Source: HLUCCA09 sp038757905 (GTDB taxonomy: Bacteria; Pseudomonadota; Alphaproteobacteria; Rhodobacterales; Rhodobacteraceae). Taken from it: a DNA stretch of 64,000 nt. A program made the position numbers and the translations under genes. Every line of letters begins with the position of its first letter. Positions within the stretch are counted from its first letter, which is position 1. Shown here piece by piece: positions 7,371-16,998 of this stretch. The DNA is taken from positions 11,563-75,562 of the forward strand of contig JBCDGG010000004.1 of assembly GCA_038757905.1 (NCBI GenBank), read 5' to 3'. Under the pieces are notes generated by a model. The model saw nothing but the letters and a program-made list of their open reading frames with translations. It ran no database searches and had not been told where the DNA came from.

Positions 7371-8908
7371 GGCAGTGCCACCCCTTCCTCGACCAGGGCC
7401 TGCAGCATCGGCTGCAGCGCATCCTCGTAGCGGCGCCATCCCCCGGCAGCGCCCGTATGCATGGGTTGGCGCACCTGCTGAATCGACAGTGTCGCCACCT
7501 GACGCTCCGTCTCGTGAAAGCGCAGGCAGGCGACGTCCCATTCCAGGCCGGCGGCCGCGACCAACGCGCGAGTCTGCGGCTCGGGGCCGGAGACAAGCGC
7601 CTCGTAGGACACTTCCGTGAAGCGCCCCGGGATCGCATCGCGCCAGAATGCGATCATCGTGTCGAAGGTCGCTGTGTAGGCCGCGATGTCTGCCTGATCG
7701 TAGGCATAAAGATGCGTCCCCGGCGCGAAGAGATTGCGGTAGATCGACAGGCCCAGATCGCGAGGATCGCGCCGCACGACGATGATCCGCGCCTGAGGGA
7801 TGGCCTTTGCAATCAATCCCAGCACGAGATGGGTTTGGATCGACTTGTCGGTCACGACGGACGCCTCCGGCGCGACGGCCGACAAGGCGCTGAGATAGGC
7901 ACTGGCGAAGCCCGCGAGCGCCTCCGGCTCCAGATCCGCGACCGGGGTGAAGCCGCGGCCGGGCGATCCCATCAGCCGGTAAGCCTCCTGCAGCACGAAG
8001 CGCCGTTCGCCGGCCCCGGTCACCGCCGGGTGAGAGGCGAGGATCTGCTCGACCAGCGTCGTCCCGGAGCGCGGCAACCCCGTCACGAAGACGGGCGTCG
8101 GGCCTTCGGGCGCAGAGGCCGATGGCGAGAAGTCCGCACCGCGAAAGGCCTCGATCAGTTGCGTAACCTCCTGTCGGCGCGCGGAAATATCGTAGGGCTG
8201 CGCCTTTCGCATAGCGGCGTTGGCGGGGTTGAGGTAGCGAAACACCCGATCATGCTGGCCGGTATCCACCATGGCCTTGGCCAGCGCGAACTGAAGCTGG
8301 GCGCGGGAGGCTCCCGTCACCGTCTTGTCGGCATGGGCCTTGAGCATGTCGCTGAGGAGCGGCTCGCCTTTGCGGACGCGGCGGGTCGCCGTCAGCATAC
8401 GGTAGAGTTCGCCATCCTTGGGCGCCCGCTTCAGCGCGCCGCGAAAGACGGCCTCGGCGTCCTCGAACCGGCCCATCCGTTGCAACAGCAAAGCCTTGTC
8501 CGCGCGCGGCTTGATCTGCGTCGGAGCCGCCTTGATGACGCTGTCGAACGCGGCGAGCGCATCCTCCGTCCGGCCGGCGGCGCCGAGCGCGTCTGCCCGC
8601 GCCAGAAGGATGGCGGCTTCGCCCGGTTTGAGCTCTGCCGCCGCCTCGAAGAACGCCAAAGCTGCGGGATAGTCGCCCCGTGCGGCGGCGATGCGCCCCA
8701 GCTGAAACGGTGGTTCCGGCAGATGCGGCGCGGCCTTCGCGACAGCCGTATAGGCGCGCTCCGCCTCCGCCAGCTGGCCCGCACGGTGAAGCGCCAAAGC
8801 CTGCGCATAGGCACGGGCCACCGGGCCTTGCTCCTGTCCGGATTGCGTCTGCCCCGGCCCGGCCGCGGGGCCGTTGCGTGCGGGCGATGCAGGTTTGGGC
8901 GAAGTCAT
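7367..8908 (-). CDS. TPR-repeat sulfotransferase family protein
   Basis: 513 residues. An N-terminal tetratricopeptide array (about residues 28-180, repeats such as LHRAGQLAEAERAYTAVAK) is followed by a sulfotransferase domain. Its 5'-phosphosulfate loop is TGLPRSGTTLVEQILASHP (about 276-294) and its 3'-phosphate region is IIVVRRDPRDLGLSIYRN. It should move sulfate from PAPS onto an unknown acceptor, perhaps a surface glycan or peptide selected by the repeats. No signal peptide is present, so it is probably cytoplasmic. It is co-transcribed with the yggS-like gene through a four-base overlap; a functional link is not obvious. Confidence 0.85.
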   Translation of the reverse strand: MTSPKPASPARNGPAAGPGQTQSGQEQGPVARAYAQALALHRAGQLAEAERAYTAVAKAAPHLPEPPFQLGRIAAARGDYPAALAFFEAAAELKPGEAAILLARADALGAAGRTEDALAAFDSVIKAAPTQIKPRADKALLLQRMGRFEDAEAVFRGALKRAPKDGELYRMLTATRRVRKGEPLLSDMLKAHADKTVTGASRAQLQFALAKAMVDTGQHDRVFRYLNPANAAMRKAQPYDISARRQEVTQLIEAFRGADFSPSASAPEGPTPVFVTGLPRSGTTLVEQILASHPAVTGAGERRFVLQEAYRLMGSPGRGFTPVADLEPEALAGFASAYLSALSAVAPEASVVTDKSIQTHLVLGLIAKAIPQARIIVVRRDPRDLGLSIYRNLFAPGTHLYAYDQADIAAYTATFDTMIAFWRDAIPGRFTEVSYEALVSGPEPQTRALVAAAGLEWDVACLRFHETERQVATLSIQQVRQPMHTGAAGGWRRYEDALQPMLQALVEEGVALP

Positions 8909-9030
8909 CGATCGGCGCTCCTCGTCCCGGGTCTGCTAGCACTGCGGGGCGCCGGACGGAAGCCATGCCGGGGGCGTCAGGAAGGCGACGCGCGGGAGCG
9001 TCATGCGCGGCGGGAGCCGGACTGCAACGC

Positions 9031-9059
9031 AAAAGGGCGAGCCCGAAGGCCCGCCCTTT
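9031..9059 (-). terminator. Terminator of the porin gene
   Basis: Arms GGGCGAGCC (9035-9043) and GGCCCGCCC (9048-9056) pair with one mismatch around a CGAA loop. AAAA lies on the left and TTT on the right, so it can stop transcription leftward after the porin and might work in both directions. Confidence 0.75.
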
Positions 9060-9083
9060 GTAGATCAGGTCGTTCGCGTAAGA

Positions 9084-10184
9084 TCAGAACGCGAAGGACA
9101 GACCGAAGGAGTAGTTGCTGCCATCGAACTCGGCGTCGGAGTCGTCGATGTCGATCGAGGAGTCACCGTAGCCGAAGAGCAGCGACGCGCCGCCGCCCAG
9201 GTCGTAACCTGCGGAGATGCCCCAGCCGTCGACGGTGGCGTCGTCGTTGGACCACACACCGTAGTTGGCGTGCACCGACCATGCGTCGAACGTGTAGCCG
9301 GCACCGATACCGATGTGGTCAGCGTCGTCAGCATCTTCGAAGTCGAAGTAGGTGTAGGTGATTGCGGCGGAGAAGCCGTTGTCGAGGTCAATGAAACCAC
9401 CGACACCGGTTGCCGCGGTTTCTTCGCCCGTTGCGAAGGCGATCGTCACTTCGTCACCCTCGTCAGCACCGCCACCGAAGTTCAGCGTTGCGTCGTCCGA
9501 GTACTGGTAACCGATCGATGCGCCCCAGGAGCCGCCACCGAACTCACCCTGGTAGGCGAAACCGACTGCCCAGGTGATGTCGTTGTCATCTTCGCCGATT
9601 GCGCCGCTGTCGCCGCCGTTGACCAGCGGGAACGTCTCGCCGTCACCCGGGTGCTGCTCCACGGAGAGAGCGAAGGTGAAGGCGTCGAACGTGTAGTCGT
9701 AGCGAACGATCTGGCCGTCGCCCGAACCATCGAGCCAGGCGCCGAGGTAGCCGAGGTGCTCGGTCTCTGCGTCGTTGATCGAGCCCGGGTTGCCGATGCC
9801 CATGTCCTGCGTCACGAAGTCGAGCGCGCCGTCGGTGTCGCCCATCGTCAGCGTGCCGAAGTCGGACGAGATGAACACCGTGATGCCCATGTCGTCGAGT
9901 TCGTTGCCGAGGTTGGGGGCTTCGTCGAGGTCGACCGACGCACCGAAGGCCAGGCCGCCGTCCGTTTCACCGGACATGTCGAAGTCAACATCGACGTCGT
10001 TGAAGAACTGCGCCGGAGCCGTCACGTCGAAGTCGCGGAATTCACCCGCGTCCTCATCGAAGATCGTTCCTTCAGCCGAACCGCCGACAATACCCATTTC
10101 GGCGTTACCCGAAATGGAAACCTCTGCAGCGGCGGCGCCTGCGAAGGCGACCAAAGCCGTGGAGGCGAGAAGAACCTTTTTCAT
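9084..10184 (-). CDS. Outer-membrane porin (Rhodobacteraceae type)
   Basis: 366 residues with a signal peptide (MKKVLLASTALVAFAGAAAA, cleaved before EVSISG). The mature chain is acidic and rich in Asp, Gly and alternating hydrophobic residues typical of beta strands. It ends in GLSFAF, with the C-terminal phenylalanine used by the BAM assembly machinery. It should form a general diffusion channel, probably a trimeric 16-stranded barrel. The start at 10184 is set by the signal peptide and a GAGGGA site six to eleven bases upstream. It is monocistronic with its own terminator. Confidence 0.92.
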   Translation of the reverse strand: MKKVLLASTALVAFAGAAAAEVSISGNAEMGIVGGSAEGTIFDEDAGEFRDFDVTAPAQFFNDVDVDFDMSGETDGGLAFGASVDLDEAPNLGNELDDMGITVFISSDFGTLTMGDTDGALDFVTQDMGIGNPGSINDAETEHLGYLGAWLDGSGDGQIVRYDYTFDAFTFALSVEQHPGDGETFPLVNGGDSGAIGEDDNDITWAVGFAYQGEFGGGSWGASIGYQYSDDATLNFGGGADEGDEVTIAFATGEETAATGVGGFIDLDNGFSAAITYTYFDFEDADDADHIGIGAGYTFDAWSVHANYGVWSNDDATVDGWGISAGYDLGGGASLLFGYGDSSIDIDDSDAEFDGSNYSFGLSFAF

Positions 10185-10485
10185 CGTTTTCCCTCGTGTG
10201 TTCAAAGGTGCACCGCAACCCGGTTGGCCGAATTGGGGATGGCTTCTCATCGCTCTACGCGCCTTCGAACGCAAGGCGAGGCGAGATTTGCCACGGGCGC
10301 GCCCCGGAATTGGTGCAGGTATGCCACAGTGGCATGGACCCTCCAAACGACCGCCCGCACCGCTTCCGCAAAGGCTGCGCTGTCGACCGCCGGCCACACG
10401 CCGTGCCCGCACCGCTTGGGAATGATCTTGCCGGTCTCGCGGCCCTGCGTTACCCACGGGGCGAAAACACTGCAGGGATACAAGG
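10185..10485. promoter_or_regulatory. Divergent intergenic region between porin and DUF3576 lipoprotein genes
   Basis: About 300 bases without a gene, holding the promoters of both divergent genes. The one clear element is a perfect inverted repeat ATGCCAC-A-GTGGCAT at 10321-10335. It is the right size for a dimeric repressor site, but no regulator can be named. I see no convincing -35/-10 pair. Confidence 0.5.
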
Positions 10486-11007
10486 ATGCAGAACGCTGGG
10501 GCGCCCCTTTTTCGGCGACATGCGCAGCAGAACGGGCGCAGACGCGCGCTCGGCGCAGGCCTGTGCCTGGCGCTGCTCCTCGGGTGTGGCGAGGGCAACA
10601 TTTCGAGCACGTCGAACATCCCTGACGAGTTCAATCCGGCGCTGAACGACGATGGTTCCGAGCGGGAAACGATCTGGGATCTATTTGTAAACACTGACGA
10701 TCCCAACATCACGCTAGAAGTGAATCGGTACCTCTGGAATGCCTCGCTCGACATTCTGAGCTTCCTGCCGGTCGAGACGGTGGATCCCTTCTCCGGCGTG
10801 ATCGTGATGGGCTACGGCACGCCGCCCGGCGGCGGGCGGGCCTACCGCGCGACGGTGCAGGTGCGCGATCCCGCGCTCGATGCGCGATCGCTGCGCGTCG
10901 CGCTGGCCACACGCTCCGGCCCGGTCGACGCCGACACGGTGCGCGCCGTCGAGGACGCGATCCTGACCCGGGCACGGCAGCTGCGCGTGGCCGACGGCCA
11001 GCTCTGA
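10486..11007 (+). CDS. DUF3576 family lipoprotein
   Basis: 173 residues. After a basic N-terminus, a hydrophobic run ends in the lipobox LLGC, with the lipidated cysteine near residue 34, so it should be anchored in the membrane by signal peptidase II processing. The conserved core TIWDLF ... LEVNRYLWNASLDILSFLPV ... DPFSGVI is the DUF3576 signature. The family has no established function. Its place just upstream of leuS-lptE, another envelope lipoprotein gene, is consistent with an outer-membrane role. Confidence 0.85.
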   Translation: MQNAGAPLFRRHAQQNGRRRALGAGLCLALLLGCGEGNISSTSNIPDEFNPALNDDGSERETIWDLFVNTDDPNITLEVNRYLWNASLDILSFLPVETVDPFSGVIVMGYGTPPGGGRAYRATVQVRDPALDARSLRVALATRSGPVDADTVRAVEDAILTRARQLRVADGQL

Positions 11008-11237
11008 GTCCCGCACCATCGCGCCAGGGTTCGGCGCCGCCGACACGTGGCGCGTTTGTGGCGAAAAGAAGGCAGGCGGCGGCGCGCTAGGGCCGTGGTC
11101 GGCCCGAAGCGCGACCCCTCCCCAGATGGCGGGACCGCACACGGCGAGCAGACTTTACGGGCGCGCGCCCGCGCCGTATCAGTCGCGAGACCTACGTTCC
11201 CTTCCATGCTCGAGCCCTTGTCCAGATCGAAGTAGCC

Positions 11238-13802
11238 ATGTCACGTCTGACCCCATCCGAAATCGAACCCAAATGGCAGCGCGCCTGGGATGAGCACGGC
11301 TGCTTCGCCGCCCGTCACGATCCGACAAAGCCGAAATACTACGTGCTGGAGATGTTCCCCTATCCGTCGGGGCGCATCCATATCGGGCATGTGCGCAACT
11401 ACACGATGGGCGATGTGATCGCCCGCTTCAAACGCGCCACCGGGCATGCGGTGCTGCACCCGATGGGCTGGGACGCGTTCGGCATGCCGGCCGAGAATGC
11501 GGCGATGGCCAGCGGCGGCCACCCCAAGGACTGGACGTACCAGAACATCGCCGACATGCGCGGCCAGATGAAGCCGCTGGGCTTTTCCATCGACTGGTCG
11601 CGCGAGTTCGCCACCTGCGATCCGGAATACTACGCCCAGCAGCAGCGCCTGTTCATCGACTTTCTGGAAGCCGGGCTGATCTACCGCAAGGCGGCAGTGG
11701 TGAACTGGGATCCGGTCGACCGGACCGTGCTGGCCAACGAGCAGGTGATCGACGGCAAGGGCTGGCGCTCCGGCGCGGCGGTGGAACGGCGCGAGCTGGT
11801 GCAATGGTTCTTCCGCATTTCCGACTTCTCGGAGGAGTTGCTGGAGGCCATCGACGGCCTATCGAAATGGCCGGAAAAGGTGCGGCTGATGCAGGCCAAC
11901 TGGATCGGCAAGAGCCGCGGGATCGAGATCCCGTTCCACCGTGTCGACGGCGGCGACCCGATCGTCTGCTATTCGACGCGCCCCGACACGATGCGCGGCG
12001 CGACGTTCCTGGCAATCTCGGCCGAGCATCCGGTGTCGCGGGCCCTGGCCGAGACGGACCCGGATCTGGCCGCGTTCATCGAAGAAACCCGCAAGATGGA
12101 CACCACCGAAGCCGCCATGGAGAAGGCCGAGAAGAAGGGCCGCGATACCGGGCTGAAGGTGCGTCACCCCATCGACCCGACGCGCGAACTGCCCGTCTGG
12201 GTGGGCAACTTCGTGCTGATGGAATACGGGACCGGCGCCGTCTTCGGCTGTCCAGCCCATGACCAGCGCGACCTGGATTTCGCGCGGCGCTACGGGCTGG
12301 ACGTGGTCAGCGCCTTCCGCATGCCGGGCGATGCGTCCGAGATTGACGATGTCGCGCTCGTCCCGCCGAAGACCGAGATCGTCAGCTATGTCGATCACTT
12401 CACCGGGATCACCGAGGTCTCGAGCGAGGCAGGGATCGACGCCACCATCGACTGGTTCGAGGAACGCAACCTCGGCACCGGACAGGTGAAGTACCGCCTG
12501 CGCGATTGGGGCCTGTCGCGGCAGCGCTACTGGGGCTGTCCGATTCCGGTCGTCCATTGCCCGACCTGCGGCGTTGTGCCGGAGAAGCGCGAAAACCTGC
12601 CGGTGGAACTGCCCTACGACGAGGGCAACAAGCCAATCGATTTCTCGATCCCGGGCAACCCGCTGGACCGGCACCCGACCTGGCGCGACGTGCCCTGCCC
12701 CAAATGCGGCGGCCCGGCCAAGCGCGAAACCGACACGATGGACACGTTCGTCGATTCGTCCTGGTACTACGCCCGGTTCACCGCCCCCCATGCCGAAACG
12801 CCGACCGACCTGGCCGAAGCCGATTACTGGATGAATGTCGACCAGTATATCGGCGGGGTGGAGCATGCGATTCTGCACCTGCTCTATTCCCGCTTCTTTG
12901 CGCGCGCCATGCACCTGACGGGGCACCTGCCCGCGCGCTGCATCGAACCGTTCGAGGCGCTCTTCACCCAGGGCATGGTGACCCATGCGATCTTCCAGAC
13001 CTGCGATTCCAGCGGGCGGCCGGTGTTCCACACGCCGTCCGAGGTCGAGGAGCGCGAGGGCGGCGTGGTCGTGGCGGCGACGGGGGACCCGGTGGAGGTC
13101 ATCCCCTCTGCCAAGATGTCGAAGTCCAAGCGCAACACCGTCGATCCGACGGACATCGTGAACCGCTTCGGCGCCGACACGGCCCGCTGGTTCGTGATGT
13201 CGGACAGCCCGCCCGAACGCGATGTGGAGTGGACGGATGCCGGTGCCGAAGCCACGTACAAGCATCTGGGCCGGGTCTATCGGCTTGCCGCCGAAGCGGA
13301 CTTTTCGGCGACGGGCGACGCTGCAGAGGACGACGCCTTGGCCCGGGCGCAGGCGCGCTGCATCACCGACGTGACAGCCGGGATCGAAGGCTTTGCGTTC
13401 AACACCTCGATCGCCAAGCTCTACGCCTTCACCAACACCCTGTCGAAGTCGCGCGCCTCCGGCCCGGCCCGGCGTGAGGCGCTGAAGACGATGGCGCTGC
13501 TCATGTCCCCCTTCACGCCGCATCTTGCGGAGGAGCTGTGGGAGACGCTCGGCGGCGCTGGGCTGGCGGCCGAGGCCGCCTGGCCCGTCGCCGACCCCGC
13601 CCTGCTGGTGGAGGAGAGCGTCACCCTGCCGGTGCAGGTGAACGGCAAGCGGCGGGGCGAGATCACCGTGTCCAAGGACGCCTCCAAGGATGCGATCGAG
13701 GCGCTCGTGCTCGACGATCCGGCGGTGCGCCGGGCGCTGGACGGCGGCACGCCAAAGAAACTGATCGTCGTGCCGGGCCGTATCGTCAACGTCGTGGTGT
13801 AA
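11238..13802 (+). CDS. leuS: Leucyl-tRNA synthetase
   Basis: 854 residues, the normal class I bacterial LeuRS length. The ATP-binding HIGH motif is at residues 48-51 (PYPSGRIHIGHVRN) and KMSKS is at about 626-630 (AKMSKSKRNTVDP). Between them lies the CP1 editing domain with TRPDTMRGATF and EYGTGAVFGCPAHDQRD, and the C-terminal anticodon-binding domain ends in IVVPGRIVNVVV. It charges tRNA-Leu and hydrolyses misacylated products. It is followed after one base by lptE and then holA, the order common in alphaproteobacteria. Confidence 0.98.
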   Translation: MSRLTPSEIEPKWQRAWDEHGCFAARHDPTKPKYYVLEMFPYPSGRIHIGHVRNYTMGDVIARFKRATGHAVLHPMGWDAFGMPAENAAMASGGHPKDWTYQNIADMRGQMKPLGFSIDWSREFATCDPEYYAQQQRLFIDFLEAGLIYRKAAVVNWDPVDRTVLANEQVIDGKGWRSGAAVERRELVQWFFRISDFSEELLEAIDGLSKWPEKVRLMQANWIGKSRGIEIPFHRVDGGDPIVCYSTRPDTMRGATFLAISAEHPVSRALAETDPDLAAFIEETRKMDTTEAAMEKAEKKGRDTGLKVRHPIDPTRELPVWVGNFVLMEYGTGAVFGCPAHDQRDLDFARRYGLDVVSAFRMPGDASEIDDVALVPPKTEIVSYVDHFTGITEVSSEAGIDATIDWFEERNLGTGQVKYRLRDWGLSRQRYWGCPIPVVHCPTCGVVPEKRENLPVELPYDEGNKPIDFSIPGNPLDRHPTWRDVPCPKCGGPAKRETDTMDTFVDSSWYYARFTAPHAETPTDLAEADYWMNVDQYIGGVEHAILHLLYSRFFARAMHLTGHLPARCIEPFEALFTQGMVTHAIFQTCDSSGRPVFHTPSEVEEREGGVVVAATGDPVEVIPSAKMSKSKRNTVDPTDIVNRFGADTARWFVMSDSPPERDVEWTDAGAEATYKHLGRVYRLAAEADFSATGDAAEDDALARAQARCITDVTAGIEGFAFNTSIAKLYAFTNTLSKSRASGPARREALKTMALLMSPFTPHLAEELWETLGGAGLAAEAAWPVADPALLVEESVTLPVQVNGKRRGEITVSKDASKDAIEALVLDDPAVRRALDGGTPKKLIVVPGRIVNVVV

Positions 13803-13803
13803 C

Positions 13804-14304
13804 GTGGCGGGCGCCGCCTTTGGCCGCCGCGGCGCACTCGCGCTGCTCGGCTCCGCCGGGGTGGTGGCCGCCTGCGGGTTTTCGCCGGTCTACGCGCCCG
13901 GGTCGGCCGGAGCCGACCTGCGCGGGCGAGTGCTGCCCGATGCCCCCGGCTCGCGGCTGGCCTTCGCCTTCGTGGCCCGCTTCGAGGACAGGCTGGGCCG
14001 CGCGGAGGAGGGCGATCTCCGGCTGACCTATCAGCTTCAGTTCCGCGAGGAGCGTCTCGCGCTCTCGGGCAGCGGATCGGATCTGCGTCTCGCCATCGTC
14101 GGGCGCGCCACCTTTCAGGTCCGCGATCCCGGCCAGGGGGTGCTGACGCAGGGCCAGGTCGAGGGCTCCGCCAGCTTCAGCGACCGCGGCACATCTGTGG
14201 CCGTTCGCACCGCGCGCGCCGACGCCCAGCGCCGTGCCGCTGTCCTCCTCGCCGACAAGACCGCCGACCGACTGATCGCAACCGCAGAAGCCTGGCTGCC
14301 GTGA
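13804..14304 (+). CDS. lptE: LPS-assembly lipoprotein LptE
   Basis: 166 residues with a GTG start one base after the leuS stop. A short basic N-terminus and hydrophobic stretch end in VAACGFSPVY, with lipidated C24 and the CGFxPxY motif of alphaproteobacterial LptE. The rest is an alternating beta/helix domain ending in a helical Ala/Arg-rich tail. LptE plugs and supports LptD for lipopolysaccharide insertion into the outer membrane. It overlaps holA by four bases (GTGA at 14301-14304). Confidence 0.88.
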   Translation: MAGAAFGRRGALALLGSAGVVAACGFSPVYAPGSAGADLRGRVLPDAPGSRLAFAFVARFEDRLGRAEEGDLRLTYQLQFREERLALSGSGSDLRLAIVGRATFQVRDPGQGVLTQGQVEGSASFSDRGTSVAVRTARADAQRRAAVLLADKTADRLIATAEAWLP

Positions 14305-15326
14305 AACTGAGCACCCGCGACGCCCGCGCCTTCCTCGCCCGTCCGGATCCCGCCCGGTCCGGCGCGCTTCTCTATGGCGCCGATGCGATGCGCGTGGCGC
14401 TCAAACGCAAGGACATGCTAGCGGCACTGCTCGGCCCGTCGGCCGAGGAGGAGATGCGGCTGGAACGCATCGACTCGGCGGAGGCGCGGCGCACCCCGTC
14501 GCTGGCAACCGACGCGCAGAAATCCGTCGGGTTCTTTGCCGGACAGCGGGCCGTCCTCGTGGAGGACGCAACCGACGGGAACACGCCCGGCTTCGCCACC
14601 GCGCTGGACGATTGGGCCCCGGGCGACGCGATGCTCGTCGCCACGGCCGGCGCCCTGCCGGCGCGCTCCAAACTGCGCAAGCTCTTCGAGGGTGCCTCCA
14701 ACGCCGTGGCGATCGCGATCTACAACGACCCGCCCGGCCGCGACGAGATCGAAGCCGAACTGGCGCGCGCCCATCTCGCGCGCCCCGGGCCGGAGGCCAT
14801 GGCCGACCTGGAGGCCCTGGCGCGGGCGCTGGATCCGGGCGACTTTCGCCAGACGGTCGAAAAGCTCGGCCTCTACAAACTGGGCGACGCGACGGACCTG
14901 ACGAGCGCGGATATCGCGGCCTGCGCGCCCCTGACCATTGACGCGGCGCTCGACGATGCGCTGGCTGCTGCGGCCACGGGCCGTCAGACCGAGATCGGCC
15001 CATTGATGCAGCGCCTCGAGGGGCAAGGGGTGACGCCTGTTGCGATGGTCATTGCAGCCTCCATGCATTTTCGGGCCTTGCACGCCGCGGCCTGCGATCC
15101 CAAGGGGCCGGCGGCCGCCCTCGCCCGTCGGCGTCCGCCGATCTTTGGGCCGCGGCGTGACGCGATGGCGGCCCAGGCGTCGCGCTGGGGCCGCGCGAAG
15201 CTGGAAACGGCGCTGACCATCCTGATGGATACCGATCTCGACCTGCGCTCGGCGGCGCAAACGGCGCCCCAGGCCGCGCTGGTCGAGCGCTTGTTCATTC
15301 GTCTGGCCATGCTGGCGCAGCGCTAG
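14301..15326 (+). CDS. holA: DNA polymerase III delta subunit
   Basis: 341 residues with a GTG start overlapping lptE. The opening GALLYGADAMRVALKRKDML and the later LYKLGDATDLTSADIAACAP block match bacterial HolA, the clamp-loader subunit that opens the DnaN ring. The C-terminal collar region ends in ALVERLFIRLAMLAQR. Together with leuS and lptE it forms a tightly packed operon. Length and order agree with other alphaproteobacteria. Confidence 0.92.
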   Translation: MKLSTRDARAFLARPDPARSGALLYGADAMRVALKRKDMLAALLGPSAEEEMRLERIDSAEARRTPSLATDAQKSVGFFAGQRAVLVEDATDGNTPGFATALDDWAPGDAMLVATAGALPARSKLRKLFEGASNAVAIAIYNDPPGRDEIEAELARAHLARPGPEAMADLEALARALDPGDFRQTVEKLGLYKLGDATDLTSADIAACAPLTIDAALDDALAAAATGRQTEIGPLMQRLEGQGVTPVAMVIAASMHFRALHAAACDPKGPAAALARRRPPIFGPRRDAMAAQASRWGRAKLETALTILMDTDLDLRSAAQTAPQAALVERLFIRLAMLAQR

Positions 15327-15347
15327 GGCCGCGTACTCCGACCGGGC

Positions 15348-16118
15348 CTAGGGTTTGGTGGACGCCGCCGATGGGGGGTCGTGCTCCGGCGGGGCCCCTC
15401 CATCGCGCGCGGGGCGCTCCGCCGTCGCGGCCATTGCCAGGAGGCGGGCATGGGCGGTCACGGCTGCGGCTTCGAACGCGATATCCCGGAGATACTTGTT
15501 CTCTCTGAGATTGATCAGATGCAGCCGCTCTTCCGGGAAACCCTCGTCAAACAGCCCCTCCTCCAAAAGGGTTTGCTCCGCTGCGTCGAGGTCCAGCAAG
15601 AGCGGCTTGCTGCCGGGCGCGTCCCCCTCCTGCTGAATCGACGCCAAGGTCAGAACCGGCACGCGGGCCAGGCCGGATTGCTCGACGATGAGATGCAGCC
15701 GCTCGGTCTTCAGGCCGCGGCCCGCTGCCAGCCGCGCGAGCGCCGCCTTGCCCCGTTGTTGAAGAATGTCCAACCCGCGCGCCGCCTCCGCTGCTTCGAT
15801 CAACCGGTTGCGTTTGGCGGGTGTGGAAACGGAAAGAACGGACGACTCGATCAGGACCACCAGCGCGAACATAAGAAGCGGGGCCTGGCTGATCGCGAGC
15901 GCCAGATCCGGGCGCACCAGCATCGCAATCGGAAACGGGGAGAGGGCGAGACAATACCGGAACGGCGCCTGATCGAAGAGAATGCGCCAGAACACGCCCG
16001 ATGTGGGGCCGCCGCGCGGCACCACGCGAAAGCCGCGGCCCAGCATCTGCGCCCCGACGCGGCGCAGATTGAGGCGTTTGACATTGCGGATTGTGCAGGG
16101 CGTGACGATGAAGAGCAT
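15348..16118 (-). CDS. Uncharacterised membrane protein, 256 aa
   Basis: I do not recognise a named domain. The N-terminal 45 residues are basic, two hydrophobic segments follow (about residues 50-70 and 75-95), and the remaining 150 residues are a soluble, charged region. The C-terminal tail is rich in Pro and Glu. It lies downstream of the flagellin-flaF-flbT-DUF1217 series on the same strand, 76 bases from the last of these, so it may belong to the flagellar set, though nothing in the sequence proves this. It converges on holA. Confidence 0.6.
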   Translation of the reverse strand: MLFIVTPCTIRNVKRLNLRRVGAQMLGRGFRVVPRGGPTSGVFWRILFDQAPFRYCLALSPFPIAMLVRPDLALAISQAPLLMFALVVLIESSVLSVSTPAKRNRLIEAAEAARGLDILQQRGKAALARLAAGRGLKTERLHLIVEQSGLARVPVLTLASIQQEGDAPGSKPLLLDLDAAEQTLLEEGLFDEGFPEERLHLINLRENKYLRDIAFEAAAVTAHARLLAMAATAERPARDGGAPPEHDPPSAASTKP

Positions 16119-16194
16119 GGTGCGGAACTAGACTCACCCGGCCGGGCGTCGAGGATGGCACCGGGCGGCGCAACGGTCGGCGCGCCTTTCCAGG

Positions 16195-16998
16195 CTACCG
16201 CGCGGTTTGGGTCAGCAATGTGAGTGCCGCACTCGCGGAGCTAAGCGCGGCCGAGGGCGACGCCTCGATCTGGGCACGGGCGAGGAACGAGCGCAGCAGC
16301 TCGTCTTGCGCTTCGGGCTCGGCCAGTTGTGTCAGGTCGGACGATCCCAGCGCGCTGGCGGCGCGGTCTTTGAAGTCTTCGAGCTGACGGTCGATATCCA
16401 GTGCGCCAAAGGATCGCGGGAAGCCTAGCGCTGTCTCGAACACCTGGCGCAACGGCGGATTGCCCATGATCGTCAGCCACTTGGCATCGTTCGAGATGGT
16501 GCTCGATGCGATCCCGTCGAACTCTCGTTCGAAGGTGAGCGCCAGGCGCAGGGTCTGATCGGTCTCGCCAACGCCGATCTCGAACTGCCGTTCCAGAAAG
16601 GCGTCCGAGATCCCCTGCCCGAACCCCTCCAGACCGGTGTTCGGCAGCACGCCGTTGCCGAACCCGAACGCTTCGGAGAGCTGCCGGTACCGGGTGTCCG
16701 TCAGCCGGTTGGCGAGCGCTTCGCTGCTGCCTGTGCCCTCTTCAAGCACCTTTTGGATGAAGAACCGGTTGCCGATATCCTCGTCGAGGCCGAAAGCGCC
16801 GAGCGCAACTGTCAACAATCGCCTGTCTGACACCAGTTCTTCAGCCGACCCGATATCCGCGATCCTCTCCTGGAAGTAATCCACATCGCGCTGGCGCACC
16901 GGCGCGGCATCGAAAGCCGCGCGCTGGGTCTCGGCCGTGCGCTGGAGGAACTGCCAACCGGCAAACCCGCCGAAGGGGACGACCGGCTGAAAGGTCAT
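16195..16998 (-). CDS. DUF1217 flagellar-associated protein
   Basis: 267 residues from an ATG at 16998 that overlaps the flbT stop (ATGA). The opening MTFQPVVPFGGFAGWQFLQR and repeated helical segments around RLTDTRYRQLSEAFGFGNG are typical of DUF1217 proteins, which occur almost only in alphaproteobacterial flagellar loci. The role is not established; a structural or chaperone part in flagellar assembly is assumed from context. No signal peptide is seen. A much longer in-frame reading upstream is antisense to flbT sequence and is rejected. Confidence 0.85.
   Translation of the reverse strand: MTFQPVVPFGGFAGWQFLQRTAETQRAAFDAAPVRQRDVDYFQERIADIGSAEELVSDRRLLTVALGAFGLDEDIGNRFFIQKVLEEGTGSSEALANRLTDTRYRQLSEAFGFGNGVLPNTGLEGFGQGISDAFLERQFEIGVGETDQTLRLALTFEREFDGIASSTISNDAKWLTIMGNPPLRQVFETALGFPRSFGALDIDRQLEDFKDRAASALGSSDLTQLAEPEAQDELLRSFLARAQIEASPSAALSSASAALTLLTQTAR

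Noticed and set aside
6674..9361. A long plus-strand open frame of about 895 codons
   Set aside because: It is antisense to the yggS-like gene, the TPR-sulfotransferase and part of the porin, has very high Arg/Pro/Ala content, and shows no domain. High-GC codon bias gives such shadows.
9003..10625. A 540-codon plus-strand frame across the porin
   Set aside because: Antisense to the porin, with no domain or start signal; the porin on the other strand has signal peptide, RBS and terminator.
11859..13523. A 554-codon minus-strand frame inside leuS
   Set aside because: Fully antisense to an unmistakable leuS; composition is typical of shadow frames.
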